From Micromonospora sp. KC723 (GTDB lineage: Bacteria > Actinomycetota > Actinomycetes > Mycobacteriales > Micromonosporaceae), in NCBI RefSeq assembly GCF_004348595.1, contig NZ_SMKD01000020.1, positions 1 through 60,410 on the forward strand: a stretch of 60,410 nucleotides of DNA. Direction: 5' to 3'. This document shows positions 1 through 7,628 of the stretch, in pieces. Both the position numbers and the translations under genes were made by a program. Numbering within the stretch: position 1 is the first letter of the stretch; each line of letters opens with the position of its first letter. Under the pieces are notes generated by a model. That model worked only from the letters and a program-made list of their open reading frames with translations. It searched no databases and had not been told where the DNA came from.

Positions 1-150
1 CGCCCGCCCCATCCGCCTCCGAGCGGCGCAAACCGCGGTGTCCCGCGTCTGGATACCGCGACACGAGGCAGTCGACGACGGCGGGCAGCGCCGCGGGCTT
101 CGGGCCGACAGGACCGGCCCGCTGTTTTCCGGTGGGGGAGAATGGCGGGC

Positions 151-918
151 ATGCTCCGACCGCCTCGCGCGCTCCTGTTGGACTTCGGTGGCGTCCTGGC
201 CGACGCCCCACCCCAACCACCGGCCCCGCCGGACCTCGTCCGACGGCTGTCCGACGTGGTCGCCGGCGCGGTGCCCGACGAGCGGATCGCCGCGGACCTC
301 GAAGCCGGGCACCGGGCGTACGCCCGGTGGCGCGACACCGAGGGCAGATCGGCCGAGCCCGTCGAGCTGTCACACGGGCGGGTGTGGGCGGAGTTCGTGA
401 CCCGGACCTGGCCCCGGCAGGCCCGGGAGGCGGTGGAACGGGAGGCGACGCCGCTGGCGTACGCCTGGAACTGGCGCCCGGAGTGGGCGCTGCGGCCCGG
501 GATCTCCGAGGCCCTGCACGCCGCCGCCGAGGCCGGCCTGCCCATGGCGGTGGTCAGCAACGCGCTCTGCGGCGCCGCGCACCGGGACTTCCTCGCCGCC
601 GCCGGACTGTCCGACCTGTTCGCGGCCGAGTTCTACAGCGACGAAGCCGGCCTGCGCAAACCCAACCCGAGGTTGGCGCTGCTGGCCGCCGACGCCGTCG
701 GCGTCCCCATCGGCAGGTGCTGGTTCGTCGGCGACAGCCTCCACCGTGACATCGCCTGCGCCCGCCGTGCCGGAGCGCAGGCGGCGATCCTGATGCGTTC
801 CCCACGCACCGACCGGGAACCCGCCCACGCCGAGGCCGAACCCGACGCGCGGATCGAGGACGGCCACGGCCTGCTCGCCCTGCTCCGGCAGAGCTGGGGC
901 GCCACCGACCGGCCGTGA
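151..918 (+). CDS. HAD-superfamily hydrolase (HAD-IA-like)
   Basis: Probable phosphatase or related hydrolase of unknown substrate. All four HAD motifs are visible: nucleophile Asp11 in LLLDFGGVL (DFGG form, so the usual second Asp of DxD is Gly), Ser/Asn near 136 in VVSNALCG, Lys170 in LRKPNP and Asp195 in FVGDSLHRD. A helical cap lies between about residues 30 and 110. I place the start at ATG 151 because a -10-like GAGAAT lies exactly 7 nt before it, the leaderless pattern common here. ATG 142 is in frame, but its purine run is too close to serve as an RBS. Length 255 aa is normal for the family. Family confident, substrate unknown. Confidence 0.85.
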   Translation: MLRPPRALLLDFGGVLADAPPQPPAPPDLVRRLSDVVAGAVPDERIAADLEAGHRAYARWRDTEGRSAEPVELSHGRVWAEFVTRTWPRQAREAVEREATPLAYAWNWRPEWALRPGISEALHAAAEAGLPMAVVSNALCGAAHRDFLAAAGLSDLFAAEFYSDEAGLRKPNPRLALLAADAVGVPIGRCWFVGDSLHRDIACARRAGAQAAILMRSPRTDREPAHAEAEPDARIEDGHGLLALLRQSWGATDRP

Positions 919-1081
919 CGGCGGACCGTGGGATCCCAGCGTCAGGACGCATGATCAGGATTCCTCGGTCACGGCGTCCTCCACCGGGGATCCGGCCGGC
1001 GGTTGGGCGCGGTCCTGGATGCCGACGGGCGCCGGTGACGTGGTGGGGCGTGACGGGCCCCGGTCCGCCGACCCTCGGTGC

Positions 1082-1816
1082 TCACCGCAGCAGTGACCGC
1101 TCGGTGGGTGCCAGCCGCAGTCGTTGCGCCGTCCCAACCCAGCGCGTAAGGGCGGGCAGCACCTCCTCGGACCAGCGTTCCGAGCGTTGTAGGCGATCCA
1201 GGTACTCGTCGGACCGACCTTCGTCGGCGAACCGCGCGAACCACACGAAGACCTCCTCGCCGGCCCGGACGGGCAGCGCCGGGAAGGTGTTCGGAAAGTG
1301 CGCCGACTGTAGATACGCCAGTGGCGCACCGCCGCTCTCGGCCAGCACGGGCCGGACCCGCCGCTCGAAGAACTCGACGAAGGTGGTGTCGAACGGGCCG
1401 ACACCGTGCCAGATGGTGGCGAGCAGGAGCGACGGCGGGGACACCGATGCCGAGTCGCGGGCTGGCCGGGCGTCGACCGGCACCGGGAACCCGCCCCGCG
1501 TCGAGGCGGGCCGCAGCAGCAGGACGTCATCCGAGTCGATCATTGTCGCGTTCGCCTCGTCTCGATGCGCCTGCCAGACCGGCCCGCCGTAGAAGCTTGC
1601 CAGCGCCTCCGCTCGGCGCGGCATGTCGTCGAAGCCACGGAGCCAGACGAACCGGTCGGGGTCGTCCAGGTCGCGGAACTGCCCCAGGACGGTCATGCCC
1701 GCCGCCTCCTGGGGCTCGACGAACTCCCGGTCGAACAGGTCGATCAGCACGTCGCGTCGTCCCGGACGCAGTGTGTACTGCCGCAGCTCCACGATCGGAC
1801 ACCGTACGGTTACCAC
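1082..1816 (-). CDS. NIPSNAP family protein
   Basis: A 244-residue protein of the NIPSNAP/ferredoxin-like alpha-beta barrel class, built of two similar halves (about 1-105 and 125-240). The first half opens with VELRQYTLRPG, a typical NIPSNAP start, and has FVWLRGFDDM; the second has FVWFARFADE at the equivalent place. The biochemical role of bacterial NIPSNAPs is not settled; many are small dimeric barrels that may act as monooxygenase-like or binding proteins. The start is GTG 1816 with GAGGAG about 6 nt upstream. It lies 88 bp downstream of an Rrf2 regulator on the same strand, and both genes carry the same 17-bp dyad in front, so it is probably the regulator's target. Confidence 0.85.
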   Translation of the reverse strand: MVTVRCPIVELRQYTLRPGRRDVLIDLFDREFVEPQEAAGMTVLGQFRDLDDPDRFVWLRGFDDMPRRAEALASFYGGPVWQAHRDEANATMIDSDDVLLLRPASTRGGFPVPVDARPARDSASVSPPSLLLATIWHGVGPFDTTFVEFFERRVRPVLAESGGAPLAYLQSAHFPNTFPALPVRAGEEVFVWFARFADEGRSDEYLDRLQRSERWSEEVLPALTRWVGTAQRLRLAPTERSLLR

Positions 1817-1837
1817 AGATTCTCCTCGATAAACGCC

Positions 1838-1854
1838 GAAACAATTCTTGTTAC
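1838..1854 (-). promoter_or_regulatory. Candidate Rrf2 operator in front of the NIPSNAP gene
   Basis: On the plus strand the site reads GAAACA-ATTCT-TGTTAC, a dyad with perfect AACA/TGTT arms separated by 5 bp and G/C at the outer ends. It ends 22 bp from the NIPSNAP start codon. The same arrangement occurs at 2348-2364 before the Rrf2 gene. Assignment to that regulator is inference from shared sequence and neighbourhood. Confidence 0.6.
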
Positions 1855-1904
1855 AGCAGTGGTCGCGGTCCGGTACGGCGGGCGTCGGAAGGCCGCTCCG
1901 CCGA

Positions 1905-2333
1905 CTAGCTCCTCAACGTCTGACGGAGTACGTCGGCGATGGACGTGGCCGCCAACTCCCGCCGCATGGCCTGCTCGACCCGGCCGTAGGCCGCGCTCAG
2001 GGCGGGCCGGATACCCCGGCCGACCGGGCACTCCAGATTGGGCTCGGTGTGGTGCAGGCCGAATGGCGGCTGCGCCCCGACCGCTTCGTACACCTGGCGC
2101 AGGGTGATCTCCTCGGGCGCGCGGGCCAGGCTCCAGCCTGCGCCGGCACCGTGGCGGACCGTCACCAGCCCAGCCCGCCGCAGGTCACCGAGGCTGCGCC
2201 GGACGATCACAGGGTTCGTGTTCACGCTGGCGGCGACCTGATCCGAGGTCAGCACCTCCTGACCGCGTCGCTGCGCCAGCGCCAGCCACGCCAGCACATG
2301 CGTCGCGATGGTCAACCGACTGTTCGCCGCCAT
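1905..2333 (-). CDS. Rrf2 family transcriptional regulator
   Basis: A DNA-binding regulator of 142 aa. The N-terminal winged helix covers about residues 1-80 (SRLTIATHVLAWLAL, SDQVAASVNTNPVIVRRSLGDLRRAGLV, then a Gly-rich wing GAGAGWSLA), followed by a dimerisation helix. It has a single Cys, in LECPVGRGI, not the three Cys of Fe-S types such as IscR or NsrR, so it more likely belongs to the single-Cys group (YwnA/HypR-like) sensing redox or a small molecule. The start ATG 2333 has AAGGAGG 5 nt upstream; the longer reading frame to 2399 lacks such a site. It probably represses itself and the NIPSNAP gene through the shared dyads. Confidence 0.9.
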   Translation of the reverse strand: MAANSRLTIATHVLAWLALAQRRGQEVLTSDQVAASVNTNPVIVRRSLGDLRRAGLVTVRHGAGAGWSLARAPEEITLRQVYEAVGAQPPFGLHHTEPNLECPVGRGIRPALSAAYGRVEQAMRRELAATSIADVLRQTLRS

Positions 2334-2347
2334 CACCCCTCCTTGCC

Positions 2348-2381
2348 GTAACATCTTCTGTTGCAGCCAGGTGGCGGTCAA
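2348..2381 (-). promoter_or_regulatory. Rrf2 gene promoter with overlapping operator dyad
   Basis: Read on the minus strand there is a -35 TTGACC (2381-2376), a 17-nt spacer and a -10 GAAGAT (2358-2353). The dyad GTAACA-TCTTC-TGTTGC (plus strand 2348-2364) covers the -10, the position expected for an autorepressor. It matches the site at 1838-1854 in both half-sites and in the 5-bp spacing. Confidence 0.55.
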
Positions 2382-2552
2382 GGGAGTGTTTCGGGACAAG
2401 GCTCGAGGTGCCGACCGAACCCGACCGACCGGCGGCAGGTCTCCAATCGGCGCCTCCGGGTGGCCAGGATCGGGGCGTCGACGTCGTGACGGCGCGAGGA
2501 CCCGCCCTGACCATCTCCTTTCAGGCGAGACGGCCAGACCGGGAAGTGGTTG

Positions 2553-2625
2553 TGCGCCCGGCAGGATTCGAACCTGCGGCCTTGGGATTAGAAGTCCCCT
2601 GCTCTATCCGCTGAGCTACGGGCGC
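2553..2625 (-). tRNA. tRNA-Arg (anticodon UCU)
   Basis: A complete cloverleaf on the minus strand: acceptor GCGCCCG/CGGGCGC, D arm with GCTCAGCGGATAGAGC, anticodon loop CTTCTAA giving UCU, T arm GCAGGTTCGAATCCTGC and discriminator A. The CCA end is not encoded. The outermost pair of the anticodon stem is a G-A mismatch; the other four pair normally. UCU reads the rare AGA codon in this high-GC genome. Small frames reading through it are artefacts. Confidence 0.95.
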
Positions 2626-2805
2626 GCACCATGCATGTCGCGCCAAGAGGGTACCGCCGCGCCGCGAGCCCGCGCGGGAACGGGTGGCTGTGCCGGCGCG
2701 TGGTCGGCGTCGCGCCGCCGCCACCCGGTCACCCCGCGTTCCGGGCCGGTCGGTGGTGTGGCCGTCGCCGGAGGCGTCGGCGGGCCGACCCGTACCCTCG
2801 GGTGC

Positions 2806-3472
2806 GTGCTGCTGGAACCGGACGCCGAGAACGAGGTCGCGCCAGCTCCTCGGGCGGGCGATCCTGCCGCTGCGCCCGCTCGGGGACGGTCCGGCCGGCA
2901 CCGCGTTCTTCTTCCGGCATGGGGCCGTGGAGTTCCTGCTCACCGCCGACGCCCTGACGTACCCGGAGGCTGTCGAGGTCGGGTTGCGGCCGAGCGTGAC
3001 CGAGCCGGCCGGGGTGGCCGGCGACGCGCTGCTCCTGCCCGCCGGGCGGTGGGCGCACCGGCCCGGCGTCGGGGTGGCGGCGCTGCCCACCGGCGGGCTG
3101 CACGAGCGGGCGGCAACCGAGGGCTGGCGCTGGCGTACCCAACCGGTGCCCGCCACGGTCGCGGCCGACGCGGCCGACGTGGCCCGGATCGGCGTGGAGG
3201 AGATCTCGGCCGTGGTGCTCGCGCTCGGCGTGCGCGACGACGGATCCCGCCCGCTGGAGGTGGCGGTCGAGCGGGCGGTCCGCGCGGGCGGCGGGCTGCG
3301 CCTGACCGGTGGGCTGCCGGTCGGGTACGTCGGCGCGCCGGTCTTCGCGATCCGGCCCGACCAGGCGGGCGAGGTGGGGCTGCGCTGCCTGGGTGTGGTG
3401 CTGCCCGGCGAGGACGGCCATCCGGTGGCCACCTTCGACCGGATCATGATGGACCTGCCGGCGGCGGGCTGA
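2806..3472 (+). pseudogene. Hypothetical protein, probable frameshift near 2842
   Basis: I do not recognise the family. From about 2843 to the TGA at 3470 the frame has strong GC3 bias and protein-like sequence (QLLGRAILPLRPLGDG, FFFRHGAVEFLL, VAALPTGGLHERAA), but no good start exists in that frame close upstream. In another frame a GTG at 2806 follows a -10-like TACCCT by exactly 7 nt and gives VLLEPDAENEVA up to about 2841, after which that frame loses its codon bias. Joining the two at GCGCCAG (for example by restoring a missing GC) gives one continuous protein of about 220 aa. This suggests a frameshift in a GC repeat, real or a sequence error. The function is unknown. Confidence 0.5.
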
Positions 3473-3473
3473 C

Positions 3474-4517
3474 TCAACCGGCCGGGGCCGGACTGCCCTC
3501 GTCGGCCGGAGACCGGTGGCCCGGCACCACGGTCCGTGTCGCGGTGGTCGGGCCACCGGTCTCCGTCGGGCCCGCGCCGAGAAACGCCTCTGCCCACCGG
3601 CCGACCTCGGCGAAGACCTTCTCGCGGACGGCGGGGCCGGAGAGCGTCAGGTCGTGCATGCCGCCGTCGAAGCGGGCCAGGGTGACGTGCCGGCCGAGCC
3701 GGGGCGCCCAGCGGACCATGTGCTCCACGTCGAGCACGGCGTCGGCCAGCGCCGCCGAGTCGTGCCAACGGGTGCCCTTGAAGCTGCGGGTCGAGCAGGC
3801 CAGCAGCACCGGCACCGGAATGTCCAACCCGGTGCGCAGTTGCCGCTGGGCGGTGCGGATCGCGTCCAACCAGCCGAGCCGGACCGGGAACCCGCCGAGT
3901 GGCTTCCACGCCAGGTCGTACGTCCAGGCGCCCCGGTGCGCGGCGTGCAGGCTCTCGCCGTACACCGTCCTCAGGCCCAGGGGGAGAACCCGGTGCGGCG
4001 CGCGGCGGCCCAGCCGGGAGACGGCGGCCGCGAGGGGTCGACGGAGCAGCCAGGGGACGTTGAGATCGAAGAAGGGGCTGTTGAGGACCAGCCCGTCGAC
4101 CAGGCCGGCGTCGCGTCGGGCGTGCGCCCAGAGCGAGACGATCAGCCCGCCGGTGGAGTGGCCCATGACCAGCAGTGTGTCGTGGCCGTCGTCCGCCCGG
4201 ATGATCTTCGCGGCGGTGTCCAGTTCCGGGAAGTAGTCGCTGAGGTCGCGGCAGAAGTTCGGGGTCTGGTGCGGCAACAGGCTGCGGCCGTATTTCCGCA
4301 GGTCGAGGGCGTAGAAGTCCCAGCCGCGCGCGGCGAAGAAGTCGGCCACGTGGGTCTGGAAGAAGTAGTCGACGTACCCGTGCACGTAGAGCACGGCCCG
4401 TCCGGTGGGCCGTTCGGCGCGCCGTCGCACCAGGGTGGCGACCACCGCGCCCTCGTCGTCCGCGCCCAGGTCGATCGTCTGCCGCTCGTACGGCGGCCCC
4501 AGCACGTCCTGTTCCAC
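3474..4517 (-). CDS. Alpha/beta hydrolase, lysophospholipase-like
   Basis: A serine hydrolase of 347 aa resembling monoacylglycerol lipases and lysophospholipases. The strand 3 region is LYVHGYVDYFF (oxyanion area), the nucleophile elbow is GHSTGG (Ser), an acid residue is likely in the ARFDGGMHD region and the catalytic His is in GGMHDLTLSG. There is no signal peptide, so it is probably cytoplasmic. The start is GTG 4517, because TACCGT lies 7 nt upstream, the leaderless pattern; the frame stays open much further upstream but there it loses protein character. The stop abuts the convergent gene that ends at 3472. The true substrate cannot be told from the sequence. Confidence 0.85.
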   Translation of the reverse strand: MEQDVLGPPYERQTIDLGADDEGAVVATLVRRRAERPTGRAVLYVHGYVDYFFQTHVADFFAARGWDFYALDLRKYGRSLLPHQTPNFCRDLSDYFPELDTAAKIIRADDGHDTLLVMGHSTGGLIVSLWAHARRDAGLVDGLVLNSPFFDLNVPWLLRRPLAAAVSRLGRRAPHRVLPLGLRTVYGESLHAAHRGAWTYDLAWKPLGGFPVRLGWLDAIRTAQRQLRTGLDIPVPVLLACSTRSFKGTRWHDSAALADAVLDVEHMVRWAPRLGRHVTLARFDGGMHDLTLSGPAVREKVFAEVGRWAEAFLGAGPTETGGPTTATRTVVPGHRSPADEGSPAPAG

Positions 4518-4722
4518 GGAGCCGACGGTACGCCCGCGACATACCCGGTGGTAGCCCCGCGGCGGCCCGCCTGCGCGGGTTGCGGCCTGCCGCGGTGTCC
4601 CCGGTCGTGGACACAGGGACGTGGACCTGTTCGCCGACGTCGAGGGCACGGCCGCGGCGGCGGTGCGGCAGGGCGTGGGTCGTCGCCACGGCCACTGCGC
4701 ACACCGCCGGTGCGCGGACCGG

Positions 4723-5139
4723 TCAGGCGGTCTCGGCGTCGACCCGGGTGAGGTCGGCGTCGGCCGCCTGGTCCGGGCCGGGCTGGCCCATCTCCCGTAC
4801 GTGCTTGTTGTGCCGGGGCTCCTGCCGGGTCTTGGCGTCGTTGAGCCGGCGGCGCAGGTCGTCACGGACGTCGTTGAGCGCCGCGCGGAGATCCTCCTCG
4901 CCGGAGGTGGTGACGATCTTCTGCCGGCCGGCGATCCAGCACTCCAGGGTCACCTTCTGCCCGCGTGCCTCCCGGTCCTTCACCGACACCTCCAACTCGG
5001 TGGCGTCGGCGTGGAACGCGGCCAGGCGCGCGTCCAGGGTCGCGAACTGTGCCACGATCCAGTTCCGGTCGCCCTGGGAGAAGCCGGCGCCGACGCGCAG
5101 GCACTCGGCAACGGTCGCCGGGTTCGTCACCGCGCTCAT
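4723..5139 (-). CDS. HPF/RaiA-type ribosome-associated protein
   Basis: A short (138 aa) member of the sigma-54 modulation/S30AE family, which binds the decoding centre of the 30S subunit and stabilises idle ribosomes. The domain covers residues 10-105: GAGFSQGDRNWIVAQF, ELEVSVKDREARGQKVTLEC and the helix EDLRAALNDVRDDLRRRL. The C-terminal dimerisation domain of long HPF is absent and is replaced by a charged tail (NKHVREMGQPGPDQ), so this is a short form and the genome probably encodes a long HPF elsewhere. ATG 5139 has GGGAGGGG about 6 nt upstream. It stands alone; the next gene on its strand starts about 205 bp downstream. Confidence 0.8.
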   Translation of the reverse strand: MSAVTNPATVAECLRVGAGFSQGDRNWIVAQFATLDARLAAFHADATELEVSVKDREARGQKVTLECWIAGRQKIVTTSGEEDLRAALNDVRDDLRRRLNDAKTRQEPRHNKHVREMGQPGPDQAADADLTRVDAETA

Positions 5140-5529
5140 CGCCGCCCCTCCCGCTCGGTGCGGACGGAGCCGGTCGTACGCGGGTCGAGAGTCATCGTCG
5201 CTGACCTTTCTCATCGGATCCGGCACCGGGGCGCCCGATCGACGTGCCGTGCTGGCCGCGTCGGCATCGACGGGGCACTCTGGTTGATCAACTCCATACC
5301 CCGGCGGCTCCCACCTCACTCCGGCGAGGCCGCAGCCGATCTGCTCGTTCCCGGCCCGAGCAGCCGGGTCGGCTGCCCTAGCAGACGGAACGATGATCAG
5401 GTTCTTGTCCACAGGCGGTGCCCGTCGTCCACAGCGCGGGCCGTCGGTCTCCCCCGGGACGGTCGACCGGGCCAGGCTGGGCCCCGAGTCGACTCGCCCA
5501 CGGCAGGCCCTGGACCCCGGGAGGGGACA
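5140..5529. other. Intergenic region with two DnaA-box-like 9-mers
   Basis: About 390 bp between the divergent HPF gene and the SSB gene, with no convincing gene. It holds TTGTCCACA at 5405-5413, which equals the actinobacterial DnaA-box consensus, and TCGTCCACA at 5425-5433 in the same orientation, exactly 20 bp (two helical turns) apart. The SSB RBS, GGGAGGGG, is at its right end. A promoter cannot be assigned with confidence. Confidence 0.5.
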
Positions 5530-6393
5530 ATGTTTGACACCTATGTAACGATTGTCGGGAACGTGCTGACCGCGCCCGAGTGGCGTCGTACGACGCAGAG
5601 CAACACCCTGGTCGCCAACTTCAAGGTCGCCTCGACCGCCCGTCGCCTCGACCGGGACAGCGGCCGGTGGGTGGACGGCAACAGCCTGCGGGTCCGGGTC
5701 AACTGCTGGCGCAGGCTGGCCGAGGGGGTCGCCGCCTCGGTGATGGTCGGTGACCCGGTGGTGGTGGCGGGTCGCCTCTACACCCGCGACTGGACCGACG
5801 AGGCCGGCAACCACCGCACGCTCTACGAGCTGGAGGCGGTCGCGGTCGGGCACGACCTGTCCCGGGGGCGGGCCCGCTTCCTGCGCAACCGGCCCACCAC
5901 GGCGACCAGCGTCGTCGAGGACGCCGAGACCGCCGCCCGGGTGCACGGCGAGCCGGCGGAGCCCGTACCGCACGGGCAGGCCCCGAACCTGCCGGACGAC
6001 CGCCCCTTCGAGGAGGGGCCCGAGTTCTCCGGTTTCACCGCGCCCCAGTCCGGCTACGAGTCGACCGGCTACGAGTCGACCGGCCGGGCCGACGAGTCGG
6101 GCGTCGGCGAGCCACCCGGGGGCCACGGCCCGTTCGCCGGTGGTACCGCCGACCTGCCCCGACGCCTTCCGGGGGCAGCCGGACCAGATTTGTCGGCCGC
6201 CGGCCCCGGGAAGCCGGCCGGCGCCACGGACGACCGCCCCACCGACGACGAACTCGCCCCGGAACCGGGCGGTGGGGACGACGACGAGGCCGACGGCGGG
6301 GCCGGCGAGCTGGATCCGGCACCGGACGAGACCTCCGTCACCCCGCCCGGCCGGGGCCGCCGGGGCCGGGGGCGGGTGCCGGTGCCGGCCTGA
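5530..6393 (+). CDS. Accessory single-stranded DNA-binding protein (SsbB-like)
   Basis: Residues 1-115 form an OB-fold SSB domain (MFDTYVTIVGNVLTAPEWR, ANFKVASTARR, LRVRVNCWRRLAEGV, VVVAGRLYTRDW). This binds single-stranded DNA as an oligomer. The remaining 170 residues are a low-complexity acidic/Gly/Pro tail containing a short tandem repeat (SGYESTGYESTG, a 15-bp DNA repeat near 6054). The tail ends GRVPVPA and lacks the DDDIPF-type tip that recruits replication partners, so this is an accessory SSB rather than the main one. In mycobacteria a comparable SSB-like gene (Rv2478c) neighbours ettA; here it is 21 kb away. The start ATG 5530 has a strong RBS. Confidence 0.85.
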   Translation: MFDTYVTIVGNVLTAPEWRRTTQSNTLVANFKVASTARRLDRDSGRWVDGNSLRVRVNCWRRLAEGVAASVMVGDPVVVAGRLYTRDWTDEAGNHRTLYELEAVAVGHDLSRGRARFLRNRPTTATSVVEDAETAARVHGEPAEPVPHGQAPNLPDDRPFEEGPEFSGFTAPQSGYESTGYESTGRADESGVGEPPGGHGPFAGGTADLPRRLPGAAGPDLSAAGPGKPAGATDDRPTDDELAPEPGGGDDDEADGGAGELDPAPDETSVTPPGRGRRGRGRVPVPA

Positions 6394-6533
6394 GCCGACC
6401 ACCGGGGGCCCGGTGACCTGCGGCGGAAAGTGGCTGCGGTCCGGCCGGGCCGACGTACGAACGGGGGCGGGGTGGCGACGGCGATGTGGCCACCCCGCGT
6501 ACGGCTAGGCTGGCCGGCCGGAGGTGGTGACAG

Positions 6534-7628
6534 GTGCGTCAGGCGACCGCCGTGGCGAACGCGGCCGGGCTGGTGGTGGGGTACGCCCTGGACGCCCTCG
6601 TCGGCGACCCGGCCCGCTGGCACCCGGTCGCCGGGTTCGGCCGGGCGGCCGGAGCCCTGGAACGGCGGATCCACCGACCGCGCCGCCGCGCCGGCGCGGT
6701 CTTCACCTCGCTCGCCGTGGGCGCGCCGGTCCTCCTCGGCGCCGCCGCCACGGTGGCCACCCGCCGGCGTCCGCTGGCCCGGGCCCTGCTCGTCGCGGCG
6801 GGCACCTGGACCGTCCTCGGTGGGCGTACGCTGCGCCGCGAGGCCGACCTGATGGGGGCCGCCCTGCGCGGTGGCGACCTGCCGGCGGCCCGACGCCGGC
6901 TGAGCCACCTCTGCGGGCGTGACCCGTCCACCCTCGACGAGCCGGAGCTGGCCCGGGCCACCGTCGAGTCGGTCGCCGAGAACACCTCCGACGCCGTGGT
7001 GGCGCCCCTGCTCTGGGGTGCGGCCGCCGGGCTTCCCGGCCTGCTCGGCTACCGCGCCGCCAACACCCTCGACGCCATGGTGGGCCACCGCTCACCCCGG
7101 TACGCCCGGTTCGGCACCCCCGCGGCCCGCCTCGACGACGTGCTCAACCTGCTTCCCGCCCGGTTGACCGGCCTGCTCACCATCGCCGTGGCTCCGCTCG
7201 CCGGCGGGGACCGGAACCGGGCCTGGCGGGTCTGGCGACGCGACCGCAACGACCATCCCAGCCCCAACGCGGGGCAGTGCGAGGCGGCGATGGCCGGTGC
7301 CCTCGGTGTCCGGCTCGGTGGCCGCAACGTCTACTTCGGCCGATCCGAGGTGCGTCCCTACCTCGGTGACGGTCCCCGCCCCGAGGCGCGGCACCTCCGG
7401 CGGGCCGCCCGGGTCTCCGGCGCGGTCGGACTCGCCGCCCTGGCGATCGCGGCGTCCTGGCCGGTCACCGGAGGCCTGCTGGCCGGCACGGCGGCGCGGC
7501 GAGTGCTGCGCCGGCTCCGCGCGGAGGCCACCGTCCCGGACGGCCCGGGAGGCATCGCGCGCGCCCCGGCCGGCGGGCACGCCCCCGCAACCGGCGGAAC
7601 GGTCGCGGGCCGGGGGAGGGGCCGGTGA
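6534..7628 (+). CDS. cobD: Adenosylcobinamide-phosphate synthase
   Basis: CobD (CbiB) joins aminopropanol or its phosphate to the f side chain of adenosylcobyric acid late in cobalamin synthesis, at the membrane. Family hallmarks include [20 protein letters not shown] near the N terminus, [18 protein letters not shown] and a hydrophobic stretch in residues 40-90. The segment [34 protein letters not shown], given here only as a landmark near residues 165-200, is also typical, as is [17 protein letters not shown]. At 364 aa it is slightly longer than usual, with a Pro/Gly/Arg tail. The start GTG 6534 has GGAGG at 6520-6524; a -10-like TAGGCT lies at 6506. It overlaps cobQ by 4 nt, so the two are translationally coupled. 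Confidence 0.93.
   Translation: MRQATAVANAAGLVVGYALDALVGDPARWHPVAGFGRAAGALERRIHRPRRRAGAVFTSLAVGAPVLLGAAATVATRRRPLARALLVAAGTWTVLGGRTLRREADLMGAALRGGDLPAARRRLSHLCGRDPSTLDEPELARATVESVAENTSDAVVAPLLWGAAAGLPGLLGYRAANTLDAMVGHRSPRYARFGTPAARLDDVLNLLPARLTGLLTIAVAPLAGGDRNRAWRVWRRDRNDHPSPNAGQCEAAMAGALGVRLGGRNVYFGRSEVRPYLGDGPRPEARHLRRAARVSGAVGLAALAIAASWPVTGGLLAGTAARRVLRRLRAEATVPDGPGGIARAPAGGHAPATGGTVAGRGRGR

Noticed and set aside
2521..2640. Frames through the tRNA-Arg (with phrases such as VAQRIEQGTSNPKAAGSNPAG)
   Set aside because: These are typical spurious translations of tRNA genes and lack an RBS or codon bias of their own.
2308..4236. Very long frames (for example 642 and 727 codons around 2.3-4.7 kb)
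   Set aside because: Long open antisense frames are expected in DNA with such high GC; their sequences are Arg/Pro/Gly-rich shadows of the hydrolase and hypothetical genes.
6394..6533. Riboswitch or regulator site before cobD
   Set aside because: Only a -10-like TAGGCT and a GGAGG are visible; nothing like a cobalamin aptamer.
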